A stretch of DNA of 64,000 nt from Thermoflexales bacterium (GTDB lineage Bacteria > Chloroflexota > Anaerolineae > J036 > Brachytrichaceae). This document shows positions 42,743 to 53,131 of the stretch, piece after piece. Below the pieces are notes generated by a model, which did no database searches, was not told the DNA's origin, and worked only from the letters and a program-made list of their open reading frames with translations. The translations under genes were made by a program, and so were the position numbers. Numbering within the stretch: position 1 is the first letter of the stretch; every line of letters begins with the position of its first letter. The stretch covers positions 1 to 64,000 of the forward strand of contig JAIBCK010000003.1 of assembly GCA_019694215.1 (NCBI GenBank), written 5' to 3'.

Positions 42743-44317
42743 ATGGATCCCTTTCTGGTTGCCAAACAGGAACCCGCTGCGGGCGGGCTGGAAGTCTATT
42801 TTCTGCCAAAGATGGGCAATCGCCATGGGCTGATTGCCGGCGCCACCGGCACCGGCAAAACGGTGACGCTTCAGGTGCTGGCCGAAAACTTCAGCCGCAT
42901 CGGTGTGCCTGTCTTCATGGCCGATGTCAAGGGCGACCTGTCAGGCATCTCGCAGGCGGGTGGCAAGAACCCAAAGGTTGCAGCGCGCGTGGACGCGTTG
43001 GGCCTCAAGGACTTCGCCTACACGGGCAGCCCGACTGTCTTCTGGGACGTGTTCGGCGAGAAGGGGCACCCCATGCGCGCGACCGTCTCGGAAATGGGTC
43101 CGCTGTTGCTCGGCCGCATTCTGGAGCTGAATGAGACCCAGGCCGGTGTGCTGAACATCGTCTTCAAGGTTGCGGATGAGAATGGCCTTCTGCTGATTGA
43201 CCTGAAGGACCTTCGCGCGATGTGCAAATACGTCGCGGACAATGCCAAGGACATCATCACCGAGTACGGCAATGTCTCGGCTGCCAGCGTTGGGGCGATC
43301 CAGCGCGCCCTGCTGACCCTCGAGGAGCAGGGCGGCGACCAGCTTTTCGGGGAACCCGCCCTCGACCTGAGTGACCTCATGCAGACCGATCGCGGACGGG
43401 GCGTCGTCAACATTCTCGCGGCGGACAAGCTGATGTCCTCGCCGCAGATGTATGCCACCTTCCTGCTGTGGCTGCTCTCAGAGTTGTTCGAATCGCTGCC
43501 CGAAGTCGGCGACCTTGACAAGCCCAAGATGGTGTTCTTTTTCGACGAAGCCCACCTGGTCTTTGACGATGCGCCGGATGCGCTCATGCGCAAGATCGAG
43601 CAGATGGTGCGTCTGATTCGTTCCAAGGGCGTTGGCGTCTACTTCATCTCGCAGAACCCGCTCGACGTGCCGGACATCGTCCTGGGCCAAATGGGCAATC
43701 GCTTCCAGCATGCGCTGCGCGCCTTCACACCACGCGATCAGAAAGCCGTCAACGCCGCGGCGACGACGTTCCGCCCGAACCCCAAGATCGATGTCACGCA
43801 GGCGATTCTGGAGTTGGGCGTCGGTGAGGCGCTTGTCTCCGTGCTGGATGAGAAGGGCATCCCAGGGATCGTGCAGCGGGTGTTTGTACTGCCACCGCAC
43901 GGGCAGATTGGCCCCATTACCGATGAGCAGCGCAAAGAACTGATCCAGGGCTCCGTGCTGTATGGCCACTACGAGCACGGGGTCGACCGCGAGTCGGCCT
44001 ACGAGGTGCTGACGGACAAGGCGCGCCAGGAGCAGGCGCAGATCCAGAAGAGCCAGGCCGACAAGCAGGCCGAGCTGCAGGCGAAGTTGGAGGAGAAGGA
44101 GCGCCTGCAAGCGCAGAAGGCTGAAGCTCAGCGCATCGCCGCCGAGGCGAAGCTGAAGACCGCACAAGCCCGCGCGGCGGCTGCTCAACGCAGCGAACTG
44201 GACAAGTTCATCGGGTCGGTCGGAAAGAGCGTTGTGCGCTCTGCGACCTCCACCGTGGGGCGCGAAATCGTGCGCGGGATCCTCGGAGGGATCATGGGCT
44301 CGAGCCGCCGGCGCTGA
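42743..44317 (+). CDS. HerA/FtsK-like NTPase, DUF853 family (YjgR-like)
   Basis: The 524-residue ATPase has Walker A GATGTGKT (33-40), ADVKGDLSG, Walker [13 protein letters not shown] and the sensor-like segment [12 protein letters not shown]. It belongs to the DUF853/YjgR group of HerA-like helicase-fold proteins, whose role is unknown. The C-terminal 110 residues are a Glu/Gln/Lys/Ala-rich coiled coil ending in [14 protein letters not shown] and a basic tail, which may bind membrane or nucleic acid. AGGAG lies 11 nt before the ATG. No nuclease or defence genes are adjacent. Confidence 0.88.
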   Translation: MDPFLVAKQEPAAGGLEVYFLPKMGNRHGLIAGATGTGKTVTLQVLAENFSRIGVPVFMADVKGDLSGISQAGGKNPKVAARVDALGLKDFAYTGSPTVFWDVFGEKGHPMRATVSEMGPLLLGRILELNETQAGVLNIVFKVADENGLLLIDLKDLRAMCKYVADNAKDIITEYGNVSAASVGAIQRALLTLEEQGGDQLFGEPALDLSDLMQTDRGRGVVNILAADKLMSSPQMYATFLLWLLSELFESLPEVGDLDKPKMVFFFDEAHLVFDDAPDALMRKIEQMVRLIRSKGVGVYFISQNPLDVPDIVLGQMGNRFQHALRAFTPRDQKAVNAAATTFRPNPKIDVTQAILELGVGEALVSVLDEKGIPGIVQRVFVLPPHGQIGPITDEQRKELIQGSVLYGHYEHGVDRESAYEVLTDKARQEQAQIQKSQADKQAELQAKLEEKERLQAQKAEAQRIAAEAKLKTAQARAAAAQRSELDKFIGSVGKSVVRSATSTVGREIVRGILGGIMGSSRRR

Positions 44318-44337
44318 TCCGCCCCGGGGACGACGTC

Positions 44338-44378
44338 GGGGGCCGGCCAGTGATGGTCGGCCCCCGATTCCTTTTTCC
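44338..44378. terminator. Terminator between the HerA-like gene and the secreted-protein gene
   Basis: An 11-bp GC stem (44338-44348 with 44355-44365, one G-T pair) is followed by GATTCCTTTTTCC on the plus strand. It also lies 5 nt beyond the stop of the convergent gene. Its sequence resembles the hairpin at 47316-47350, so it was duplicated with the gene. Confidence 0.8.
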
Positions 44379-44382
44379 ATCG

Positions 44383-47172
44383 CTAACGGACGATGATGGG
44401 CAGCCAGCGCCGTACGATGAGCTCTGGCGCTGCGGGGCATACCGCACTGATCGTGCCAGGACCGGTGAGCGTGTTGGTGTAGTAGAACGAGCCTCTCGCG
44501 ACTGAGGAGGTGAAGTAGGCCGTGGAGACGAGAATGTACTGCGTTCCGGCCGTGAGGGCCCGACTGATTCGTGGATCAAAGCCAATGGTATCGTCAACCG
44601 ACTGGAGCGCGTTTGTCAGTGGGCTACTCGGATCGAACGCCGTCTGATACAGAACATAGAAGCCATCGTTGCCGGCGGTATACATGGTCATGGTGAAGAT
44701 CCCGCTATTCCCGACCTTGAAGGGCAACGCATCGTAGTAGAAGTCGGTTCCGAAACCGGACAGTGCGGTGGGCGGATTCCCGGTCAATGGGCGATGGAAG
44801 TTGCCATCGTCCCCAAACAATCGCCCATAGCACTCCTTGGTTGTTGTGGGCACGAGCTGGAAGTTGATGGTCTGGTTGCGCGTGAGGACACCCGTATTGC
44901 TCACCGCAGCCAGGTGGGACACTGCGCCCGCAGTGAGGGCATAGCTTTGTCCACCCGCCACGAGCGTCATGCTGTAGAAGCCTGTGGCCGGGTTGGTGTT
45001 CACGGTCAAACCTGAGGTAAATGGGCTTCCTGCGGCCGATACGGTCCCTGACAGCGGCAAGCCGCTGCCCTGCTCGGTGACCGTGCCCGAAACGATGTAG
45101 CGCGGTGCCGGAGTGAGTGTCAGCGGTACCGTCACCGTCACGCCGGGAGGGATGATGATGCCCGTGATGGTCGAGGGCAAGTACCCATACGCCGATGCGG
45201 TAACGGTGTACGTTCCCGAAACCACGCCAATGATGTATCCGCCCGCCGCGCCGCCAACGGCGCTGGTGGACAATCCATACCCGTTTGAGGCGACGACCAC
45301 CGCCCCCGAAATGGGAAGCCCGGTGACCAAGTCCGTGACCGTGCCACTCACGGCGGAAGTCTGCGCCAGCACGCAGCCTGGGAACCTGAAAGAACCAATT
45401 CGCGTTGACCAATCCGACCACGAGGTCGCGGCATAGTACTCATTCGTGTACCAGAACGTGCAATCGTCCGTGGGGTCAAGCGTGAGATTGCTGTAATCGC
45501 CCCATCGGTTGGCCGTATGGGTCTGTGAGCCCCCACCGGCGATGAGCACTGTCTCGCCTTGCGAGAGCACATTCAGCGGATCTGAGGCCAGGCGGCCAGC
45601 ATATCGGATCGCAGGGAACATCGCGGCGTTCGATGCACTGAAACCGATGGCCAGGTTGCCGAGCTTGTCCTGTGCCGCGCTGCCCATCCAACGGCTGATG
45701 CCATCGGCCGGAGCATAGGTGCTCTGCTGGTAGATCGTTGGCGTAGTGGCATGGGGACTGCGAAACTCATACCAGCGCACACCCGCCACGCCGGAGCCCG
45801 CGTCAACGGTCTGATTGACCACCAGGTTCTGATAGCTCCCGAAGTTTCGATACGCCAGCCGCCACATGAAGCGGTCGCCAATCGCGTCCAGTTTTGCAGT
45901 GGTGCCGGACTGCGGCACGCAGGCCCGCGTGGTGTCGCACAACGGAGTAAAGGCTGCTACGTCGACATCGGTGGGACCGGTGAAGGTGCTGTTGGCCGGC
46001 GTCGCCCAGTCCACATGGAACTTGAAGAAGTGGACCCGGTCGGAGGGGTAGCTGGTCCATTCCGCTGCTTCGGGTGCAGCGATGATTTGCGGCGAGCCTG
46101 CCGGCGGCAAGGCCAAGCCATCGAGGTCGGCGGGCAGGCCGCCAGCGATCGTATTGATCGGACTGCCCGATGCGCTCAGTTTGAAGATCACCTGCTTGGC
46201 GGGCTGCCCGAGCAGCATCTTGTCGCGTTCGTAGGCGATCGCGGCCATGCCACTGGGCGTGAAGTCGGGCGCCGTATACGCATTCACCGTGGCGTAGTAG
46301 CCGTCTGGCCACATCCCAAAGTGTGGGTAGTCGTTCAAGTCCGTGTTGGAGAACAGGAACTCGTAGCGGTAGTAGCTGCCGGTCGGGTTCGGGCTGGTCG
46401 AAACCGCAATGCACTGGTAGAAGGGGCCGGCGTATGTGCCGATATTCGGCAGCGCGACCTGGCTGATCATCCATCGGTCAGCCAGTTGGTCGTAGAGGAC
46501 GATGGGGGAGCCGTGGTTGGTCGTTTCGCAGGGCCCGCCGAATCCGGAGAAGAGCGAGTTGACCTTGAGCGGGCCGAGGATGCGGGTGCCCGTGGTCTTG
46601 TTGAACACCCCCCAGGTGGTGTTGACGGTCTGCACGTAGTGGTTGGGGCCGACATCGCCGTTCGAATCAGGCGGAATGTACATTGGTTCGCCAACGGTGG
46701 TTTGATCGGCTGTCGTTTCGCCCAGAAAGGAGACCAGCGGGGCTGGCATCGCACGGGGCGACAGCGTCGCATCGATCGCCGTATCGTCATTCAGGCTGCT
46801 GTAGATGTCGGGCGACTCTGTCTTAAGCTGTTCGAGCGCGCTGGGCGAGAAGGTGTTGCGCCTTATTTGACGTCTCACGTTTTCTGCCAAACCAGGGGCA
46901 TTGGGATCACCGGGCCGATACAGACCCGCTTGATCCAACGCGGCCATGGTCATGGGCGACTTGTCAAAGCGGGAGGCGGTGCTGACCTCGGGCACGAGCG
47001 CATCGCCGCCCAACGCAGACAACGCTTCCTTCCCACGCGGCTGGCTGGCGATAGGCGCTGGGGCGACGAGAGGCTCTGGCTCGGGCGTCCTTGCCCGAAC
47101 CGTGGAGATCAGTCCGCTCGTGGCGATGGCGAATGAAAGAACCGTTCGAGACAGACGAGAGAATGCTTGCAT
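44383..47172 (-). CDS. Large secreted protein with carboxypeptidase-regulatory-like repeats and WLPIIVR tail (paralogue 1)
   Basis: The 929-residue protein starts with a signal peptide (about 1-27). A large domain (about 130-620) follows, with DSNGDVGPNHYVQTVNT and IVLYDQLADRWMISQ. It is shared by many bacterial secreted proteins, and its function is unknown. Two carboxypeptidase-regulatory-like beta domains lie at about 640-790 (SGTVTDLVTGLPISGA, SGTVTEQGSGLPLSG), followed by a PPC-like C-terminal domain and the tail RRWLPIIVR. The start at 47172 is preceded by AGGAGG. A minus-strand TATAAT at 47237-47242 gives a leader of about 58 nt. It is a tandem duplicate of the next gene. Confidence 0.8.
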   Translation of the reverse strand: MQAFSRLSRTVLSFAIATSGLISTVRARTPEPEPLVAPAPIASQPRGKEALSALGGDALVPEVSTASRFDKSPMTMAALDQAGLYRPGDPNAPGLAENVRRQIRRNTFSPSALEQLKTESPDIYSSLNDDTAIDATLSPRAMPAPLVSFLGETTADQTTVGEPMYIPPDSNGDVGPNHYVQTVNTTWGVFNKTTGTRILGPLKVNSLFSGFGGPCETTNHGSPIVLYDQLADRWMISQVALPNIGTYAGPFYQCIAVSTSPNPTGSYYRYEFLFSNTDLNDYPHFGMWPDGYYATVNAYTAPDFTPSGMAAIAYERDKMLLGQPAKQVIFKLSASGSPINTIAGGLPADLDGLALPPAGSPQIIAAPEAAEWTSYPSDRVHFFKFHVDWATPANSTFTGPTDVDVAAFTPLCDTTRACVPQSGTTAKLDAIGDRFMWRLAYRNFGSYQNLVVNQTVDAGSGVAGVRWYEFRSPHATTPTIYQQSTYAPADGISRWMGSAAQDKLGNLAIGFSASNAAMFPAIRYAGRLASDPLNVLSQGETVLIAGGGSQTHTANRWGDYSNLTLDPTDDCTFWYTNEYYAATSWSDWSTRIGSFRFPGCVLAQTSAVSGTVTDLVTGLPISGAVVVASNGYGLSTSAVGGAAGGYIIGVVSGTYTVTASAYGYLPSTITGIIIPPGVTVTVPLTLTPAPRYIVSGTVTEQGSGLPLSGTVSAAGSPFTSGLTVNTNPATGFYSMTLVAGGQSYALTAGAVSHLAAVSNTGVLTRNQTINFQLVPTTTKECYGRLFGDDGNFHRPLTGNPPTALSGFGTDFYYDALPFKVGNSGIFTMTMYTAGNDGFYVLYQTAFDPSSPLTNALQSVDDTIGFDPRISRALTAGTQYILVSTAYFTSSVARGSFYYTNTLTGPGTISAVCPAAPELIVRRWLPIIVR

Positions 47173-47236
47173 GCTGGTGGCCTCCTGACCACTGGTCATT
47201 GGCGGAAAAGGCCAGGTGCCCACCGCATGGCGCGGG

Positions 47237-47242
47237 ATTATA
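47237..47242 (-). promoter_or_regulatory. -10 element of secreted paralogue 1
   Basis: The minus strand reads TATAAT with GCCCGC 17 bp upstream. The same pair recurs at the same spacing before paralogue 2, so the promoter was copied with the gene. Confidence 0.5.
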
Positions 47243-47315
47243 GGGTCTTCATCGGGAAGGCGGGCGGCACTCGCTGGTGCACAGACTGCGCCGCTGATCT
47301 GTGCCGTACATGGAA

Positions 47316-47360
47316 ATTGGGGGCCGGGTCATCATCGCCCGGCCCCCAATTGCCCTTTTC
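47316..47360. terminator. Hairpin downstream of secreted paralogue 2
   Basis: A 13-bp perfect stem (47316-47328 with 47338-47350) lies 16 nt after the stop of the minus-strand gene. On the plus strand it is followed by TGCCCTTTTC. Its sequence resembles the terminator at 44338-44378. Confidence 0.7.
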
Positions 47361-47365
47361 AAGCG

Positions 47366-50296
47366 CTACCGAAAGATGATAGGCAGCCAGCTTCGCGCCG
47401 TCAGGGCCGGCGTCGCGGTCGCCGTGGCAGTCGGCGTGGCGCTTGGCGTGGTGGTCGGTGTTGCGGTTGGCGTTGCCGTCGGCGTGGCGCTTGGCGTAGC
47501 GGTTGGTGTTGCGGTTGGCGTTGCCGTTGCCGTGTTGGTTGGGGTGGGTGTGCCTGGCGAGCACCCCGCGTTGATCACGCCAGGCCCGGTGAGCGTATTG
47601 GTGTAGTAGAACGAGCCTGTCCCGAGCGAGGCGTTGTTGTAGGCTGTTGAGACGAGAATGTACTGCGTTCCGGCTGTGAGGGCGCGACTGATTTGTGGAT
47701 CATAGGCAATGACATCGTCAACTGCCTGGAGCGCGTTTACCAGTGGCGTACTCGGGTTGAACACCGTCTGATACAGAACATAGAACCCATCGTTGCTCGC
47801 AGTAAACATTGTCATGGTATAGGTCCCGCTATTCCCCACCGTAAAGGGTAATGCATCGTAGTAGACTGCGTTACCGACGCTGGATAACCCGGTAGGTGGA
47901 TTCCCCGTTAGGGGTCGATTGAAGATCCCGTCTCCTGAAGACAATCGCCCATAGCACAGTTCGGTTGTTATGACGCCGAGCTGAAAATTGCGGGTTTGGT
48001 TGCTGGTCAGGACGCCCGTGTTGCTGATCGAGGTGCCGTGGCCCACAGCAGCTGCGGTGAGCGCATAGCTCTGGCCCCCCGCCACGAGCGTCATGCTGTA
48101 GAAGCCCGTGACCGGATTGGTGTTAACGGTCAAACTGGAGGCGTAAGGGCTTCCCGCGGCCGTTACTGTCCCCGCCAGTGGCAGACCGCTGCCTTGCTCG
48201 GTGACTGTGCCGGAAACGATGAAGCGCGGTGCCGGGGTAAGTGTGATCGGTACCGTTACCGTGACACCGTCCGGGACGATGATTCCCGTGATGGTCGATG
48301 GCGAGTACCCATACGCCGATGCTGTTACGGTGTACGTGCCGGAAACCACGCCAATGATGTAGCCGCCCCCGGCGTCACTCGCCGCGCTGTTCGAGAAGCC
48401 AGGCCCGATTGTTGCGACGACCGCTGCCCCGGCAATGGGAAGTCCAGTGGAAGAGTCCGTGACCGTGCCGCTCACGGCGGACGTTAGTACCAGCGCGCAG
48501 CCCGGAAACTTGAAGGAACCGATTCGCGTCGACCAGCCGGTTGACGAGGTCGCAGCGTAGTATTCATTGGTGTACCAGAAGGTGCAATCGTCCCTTGGGT
48601 CCAGCGTGAGATTGCTGTAGTCGCCCCATCGGTTGCCAGTGCTGGTCTGCGAGCCACCGCCGGCAACAAGCACCGCTTCGCCCTGCGAGAGCGCATTCAG
48701 CGGATCTGACACCAGCCGACCGGCATACCGGACCGCGGGGAAGATGCCGCTGCTGGAAGCGCTGAAGCCGACGGCCAGGTTGCCGAGCCTGTCCTGTGCG
48801 GCGCTGGCCATCCAACGGCTGACGCCGTCGGCGGGGGCATACGTGCTCTGCTGGTAGATGGTTGGCGTGATGGCGTGCGGGCTGCGAAACTCGTACCATC
48901 GCACGCCGGCCACGCCGGCGCCCGCGTCTACGCTCTGGTTGGCCACCAGGCTTTGGTAGCTTCCAAAGTTGCGATACGCCAGCCGCCACATGAAGCGGTC
49001 GCCAATCCCGTCCAGTTTTGAAGTGGTGCCGGATTGTGGTAGGCAGGCCCGCGTTCCGTCGCACAACGTTGCAAAGGCTGCCACATCGACATCGGTGGGG
49101 CCGGTGAAGGTGCTGTTGGCCGGCGTCGTCCAGTCCACATGGAATTTGAAGAAGTGGACCCGGTCAGAGGGGTAGTTGGTCCACTCGGCCGCTTCCGGGG
49201 CCGCGATGATTTGCGGCGAGCCGGCCGGCGGCAAGGTGGTGCCATCGAGGTCGGCGGGCAAACCGCCGCCGATCGTGTTGGTCGGGCTACCCGAGGCGCC
49301 CAGCTTGAAGATCACCTGCTGTGCTGGCTGACCGAGCAGCATCTTGTCGCGTTCGTAGGCGATCGCGGCCATGCCTCCAAAGTTGAAGGTTGGAGCGGGG
49401 AAGACGTTGACCGTGGCGTAGTAGCCGTCTGGCCACAGCCCAAAGTGCGGGTAATCGTTCATGTCCGTGTTGGAGAACAGGAACTCATACCGGTAGTAAC
49501 TGCCCGTCGGGTCCGGGCTGGTGGAGACGGCGATGCATTCGTAGAAGGGGCCGGCGTTTGAGCCGATATTCGGCAGCGCAAACTGGCTGATCATCCACCG
49601 GTCAGCGAGCTGGTCGTAGAGGACGATGGGGTCGCCGTCGTTGGTCGTTTCGCATGGCCCGCCGAATCCGGAGAAGAGCGAGTTGACCTTCAGGGGGCCC
49701 ATGATGCGGGTTCCGGTGGTTTTGCTGAATACCCCCCAGGTGGTGTTGACCGTCTGCACGTAGTGGTTGGGGCCGACATCGCCGTTTGTGTCGGGTGGGG
49801 TGTATACGGGCTCGCCAGCCGTGGTCTGATCGGCGGCCGTCTCGCCGACAAAGGATGTGATTGGGGCGGGCATTGCGAGCGGTGAGAGTGATGCATCGAT
49901 CGCCGTATCGACATTCAGGCTGCTGTAGATCTCGGGCGACTCCGTCTTGAGCTGTTCGAGCGCACCCGGCGAGAAGGTGTTTCGCTTGAGCTGACGGCTC
50001 ACGTTTTCAGCGACGGCGGGGGCAGCGGGACTGGTTGGACGATACAGGCCCGTTTGCTCCAGGGCCGCCATCGTCATGGGCGACTTGTCGTAGCGCGTGG
50101 CCATGCTGACTTCCGGCAACAGGGCTTCGGCCGCCAATGTCGGGACAGCGACTTTCTCGAGTTGCCCGCTTTCGGCGATGGCTGGCGCGGCAGTGGCCTC
50201 TGGTGCTGGCGTGAGCGCCCGGGCCGTGGTGGCCAGGCCCCCTGCGGCGACTGCGACAGAGACGAGCAGACGAGACAGACGAGAAATTGCTTTCAT
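47366..50296 (-). CDS. Large secreted protein with Thr/Pro linker and WLPIIFR tail (paralogue 2)
   Basis: The 976-residue paralogue of the preceding gene has the same order: signal peptide (about 1-29), the DTNGDVGPNHYVQ/VLYDQLADRW domain, two carboxypeptidase-regulatory-like domains and a PPC-like domain. It then gains a linker of about 50 residues built from TATPTATP-type repeats before the tail ARSWLPIIFR. The linker corresponds to a 48-bp tandem repeat in the DNA. The start at 50296 (MKAISRLSRLL) is preceded by AGGAAACC. The longer frame to 50941 runs through the divergent MFS gene and is not coding. The linker suggests the tail is held away from the body, as in surface anchors. Confidence 0.8.
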   Translation of the reverse strand: MKAISRLSRLLVSVAVAAGGLATTARALTPAPEATAAPAIAESGQLEKVAVPTLAAEALLPEVSMATRYDKSPMTMAALEQTGLYRPTSPAAPAVAENVSRQLKRNTFSPGALEQLKTESPEIYSSLNVDTAIDASLSPLAMPAPITSFVGETAADQTTAGEPVYTPPDTNGDVGPNHYVQTVNTTWGVFSKTTGTRIMGPLKVNSLFSGFGGPCETTNDGDPIVLYDQLADRWMISQFALPNIGSNAGPFYECIAVSTSPDPTGSYYRYEFLFSNTDMNDYPHFGLWPDGYYATVNVFPAPTFNFGGMAAIAYERDKMLLGQPAQQVIFKLGASGSPTNTIGGGLPADLDGTTLPPAGSPQIIAAPEAAEWTNYPSDRVHFFKFHVDWTTPANSTFTGPTDVDVAAFATLCDGTRACLPQSGTTSKLDGIGDRFMWRLAYRNFGSYQSLVANQSVDAGAGVAGVRWYEFRSPHAITPTIYQQSTYAPADGVSRWMASAAQDRLGNLAVGFSASSSGIFPAVRYAGRLVSDPLNALSQGEAVLVAGGGSQTSTGNRWGDYSNLTLDPRDDCTFWYTNEYYAATSSTGWSTRIGSFKFPGCALVLTSAVSGTVTDSSTGLPIAGAAVVATIGPGFSNSAASDAGGGYIIGVVSGTYTVTASAYGYSPSTITGIIVPDGVTVTVPITLTPAPRFIVSGTVTEQGSGLPLAGTVTAAGSPYASSLTVNTNPVTGFYSMTLVAGGQSYALTAAAVGHGTSISNTGVLTSNQTRNFQLGVITTELCYGRLSSGDGIFNRPLTGNPPTGLSSVGNAVYYDALPFTVGNSGTYTMTMFTASNDGFYVLYQTVFNPSTPLVNALQAVDDVIAYDPQISRALTAGTQYILVSTAYNNASLGTGSFYYTNTLTGPGVINAGCSPGTPTPTNTATATPTATPTATPSATPTATPTATPTTTPSATPTATATATPALTARSWLPIIFR
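47430..47525. repeat. 48-bp tandem repeat encoding the Thr/Pro linker
   Basis: Units at 47430-47477 and 47478-47525 differ at only a few bases, and each encodes 16 residues of the TATPTATP pattern. Degenerate copies flank them (about 47405-47560). Length variation between strains is likely. Confidence 0.8.
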
Positions 50297-50368
50297 GGTT
50301 TCCTGTGGCCTCCCCGACCAGCGGTATGCGATCCGATTCGGTGCTCGCCACAAGGGCGCCGCGGCGGC

Positions 50369-50374
50369 ATTATA
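50369..50374 (-). promoter_or_regulatory. -10 element of secreted paralogue 2
   Basis: The minus strand reads TATAAT about 73 nt before the start, with GCCCGC 17 bp upstream as in paralogue 1. Confidence 0.5.
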
Positions 50375-50423
50375 GATTGACCATGCTGTTTGCGGGCTAA
50401 GTCTCGCCCGAAAGCGGGACGGT

Positions 50424-50429
50424 GATAAT
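50424..50429 (+). promoter_or_regulatory. Possible -10 element for the MFS gene
   Basis: GATAAT is followed by 11 nt and then ATG 50441, so the leader would be about 5 nt at most. Confidence 0.4.
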
Positions 50430-50440
50430 GTGCCGCCGTC

Positions 50441-51622
50441 ATGACTGCTCAGCGAGACTTGCCACACGCCCGTATGCGCCAGACCCGGCTCTATCTGTTC
50501 GGCTTTGTCGCGCTGGGCCTGATCGATGCCGCGATTGGTCCCTCGCTCGGTCCTCTGGCACGCTCGTTTGGCGTCGACCTCGCTGCCGTCGCATCGGCGC
50601 TGGTCGCCATGGCCGTTGGCCGGCTGCTTGGTTCGGCGCTTTCGGGACGCCTTTATGCCCTGCCTGCGCCGCATCGTACGCTGGCGCTTGGGTTTGCGTT
50701 CTCGGCGCTGATGGCGCTCGCGATCACCCTCACCCAATCGGTACCCGGGATGCTGGTGGTCGGCTTCGGCCTCGGGATCGTGTCGAGCACGGTGGACGTC
50801 GGGTCGAACACCCTGATTCAGTGGGCACATGGCGAACGGGTCGGGCCCTACATGAACGCCCTGCACGTCGCCTTCGGAATCGGCGGCGCGCTGGCACCTC
50901 CCACCGTCGCGATGTCGCTGCAGGCCGTCACTGGTGTGCAATTCGCCTGGGCGGTCGTGGCCGCGCTCTGCCTGCTCACGGCACTGGCTGCCCTGCGCAC
51001 GCCGGCCCCGCCGCCGTCCGCCGCCCAGGCCCAGGGCACAAAGAACAAAATCAGCCCACTCGTGCTTCTGCCGCTTGGCGTGACATTTTTTCTTTACGTC
51101 GGCGCTGAAGCGTCACTCGTCACCTGGCTCACCGACTACGGCGTGTTGATGGGCATGGACCGTGTCGGCGCCGCGACGGCCCTGGCTACGGGGTTCTGGG
51201 TCACCTACATCGTGGGTCGCCTGACCGCCATCGCCCTGACGCGCCGCATCGCGCCGCTGCGCGTGGCGCTGGGAGGGCTCGTGCTGGGCGCGCTGGCCGC
51301 CATCCTGTTCGTCCTCTCATCGGCTCATGTGGAGGGCGGCAATGCCCCGCTGTGGGTGGCCGTCCTGGCGATGGGGCTCGGCTTTGGACCGGTCTTTCCC
51401 AATGCCGTGAGCGTTGCCGGCGCGCGCCTTGGGGCCACTTCGGGCCTGACGAGCTTCCTCTTTGTCGTGGCGGGGGCAGGGGCCACCTTCTGGCCGTGGT
51501 GGGTGGGGCAGCGCATCGATGCCACCGCCGGCGGGGTTGTGCCCTGGGTGGCCGCGGCCTGCATGGCAGGTTCTTTCGTTGGCTTTTCCGCCTTCCTGCT
51601 GCGCACCCGTCAGCGCCTCTGA
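50441..51622 (+). CDS. MFS transporter (FucP/YfkF-like, sugar or drug)
   Basis: The 393-residue protein has about twelve membrane segments, with a central cytoplasmic loop at about 188-203 rich in Pro/Ala/Gln. SSTVDVGSNTLIQW and ALHVAFGIGGALAPP resemble the FucP-type sugar-symporter branch, where Asn/His residues in these helices contact substrate. ATG 50441 is 11 nt after GATAAT without a Shine-Dalgarno site. A perfect hairpin separates it from the convergent isocitrate dehydrogenase gene. Confidence 0.85.
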   Translation: MTAQRDLPHARMRQTRLYLFGFVALGLIDAAIGPSLGPLARSFGVDLAAVASALVAMAVGRLLGSALSGRLYALPAPHRTLALGFAFSALMALAITLTQSVPGMLVVGFGLGIVSSTVDVGSNTLIQWAHGERVGPYMNALHVAFGIGGALAPPTVAMSLQAVTGVQFAWAVVAALCLLTALAALRTPAPPPSAAQAQGTKNKISPLVLLPLGVTFFLYVGAEASLVTWLTDYGVLMGMDRVGAATALATGFWVTYIVGRLTAIALTRRIAPLRVALGGLVLGALAAILFVLSSAHVEGGNAPLWVAVLAMGLGFGPVFPNAVSVAGARLGATSGLTSFLFVVAGAGATFWPWWVGQRIDATAGGVVPWVAAACMAGSFVGFSAFLLRTRQRL

Positions 51623-51629
51623 AAAGCGT

Positions 51630-51655
51630 GAGACCCCGCCCGTGGGCGGGGTCTC
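51630..51655. terminator. Bidirectional hairpin between the MFS gene and icd
   Basis: A 12-bp perfect stem (51630-51641 with 51644-51655) lies between convergent stops at 51622 and 51677. No strong T-tract is visible on either side. Confidence 0.65.
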
Positions 51656-51676
51656 TGCGTTGTGCATTCCGGAGGC

Positions 51677-53092
<1,416 letters not shown>

Positions 53093-53098
53093 GCTTTG

Positions 53099-53104
53099 AT
53101 TTTA
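53099..53104 (-). promoter_or_regulatory. -10 element for icd
   Basis: The minus strand reads TAAAAT, then exactly 6 nt, then the ATG at 53092. +1 should be the first base of the start codon. Confidence 0.6.
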
Positions 53105-53131
53105 GCCGACGCGCCATTTTGGCCCGCGGCG

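Noticed and set aside
42743-44317. HerA-type antiphage defence gene
   Set aside because: It fits the DUF853/YjgR group, and no nuclease, Sir2 or other defence partner adjoins it.
47405-47560. Short-unit repeats as a separate non-coding element
   Set aside because: The repeats stay in frame within the secreted protein and encode a Thr/Pro linker.
50297-50941. N-terminal extension of the second large secreted protein
   Set aside because: It runs antisense through the MFS gene and would bury the signal peptide that starts at 50296.
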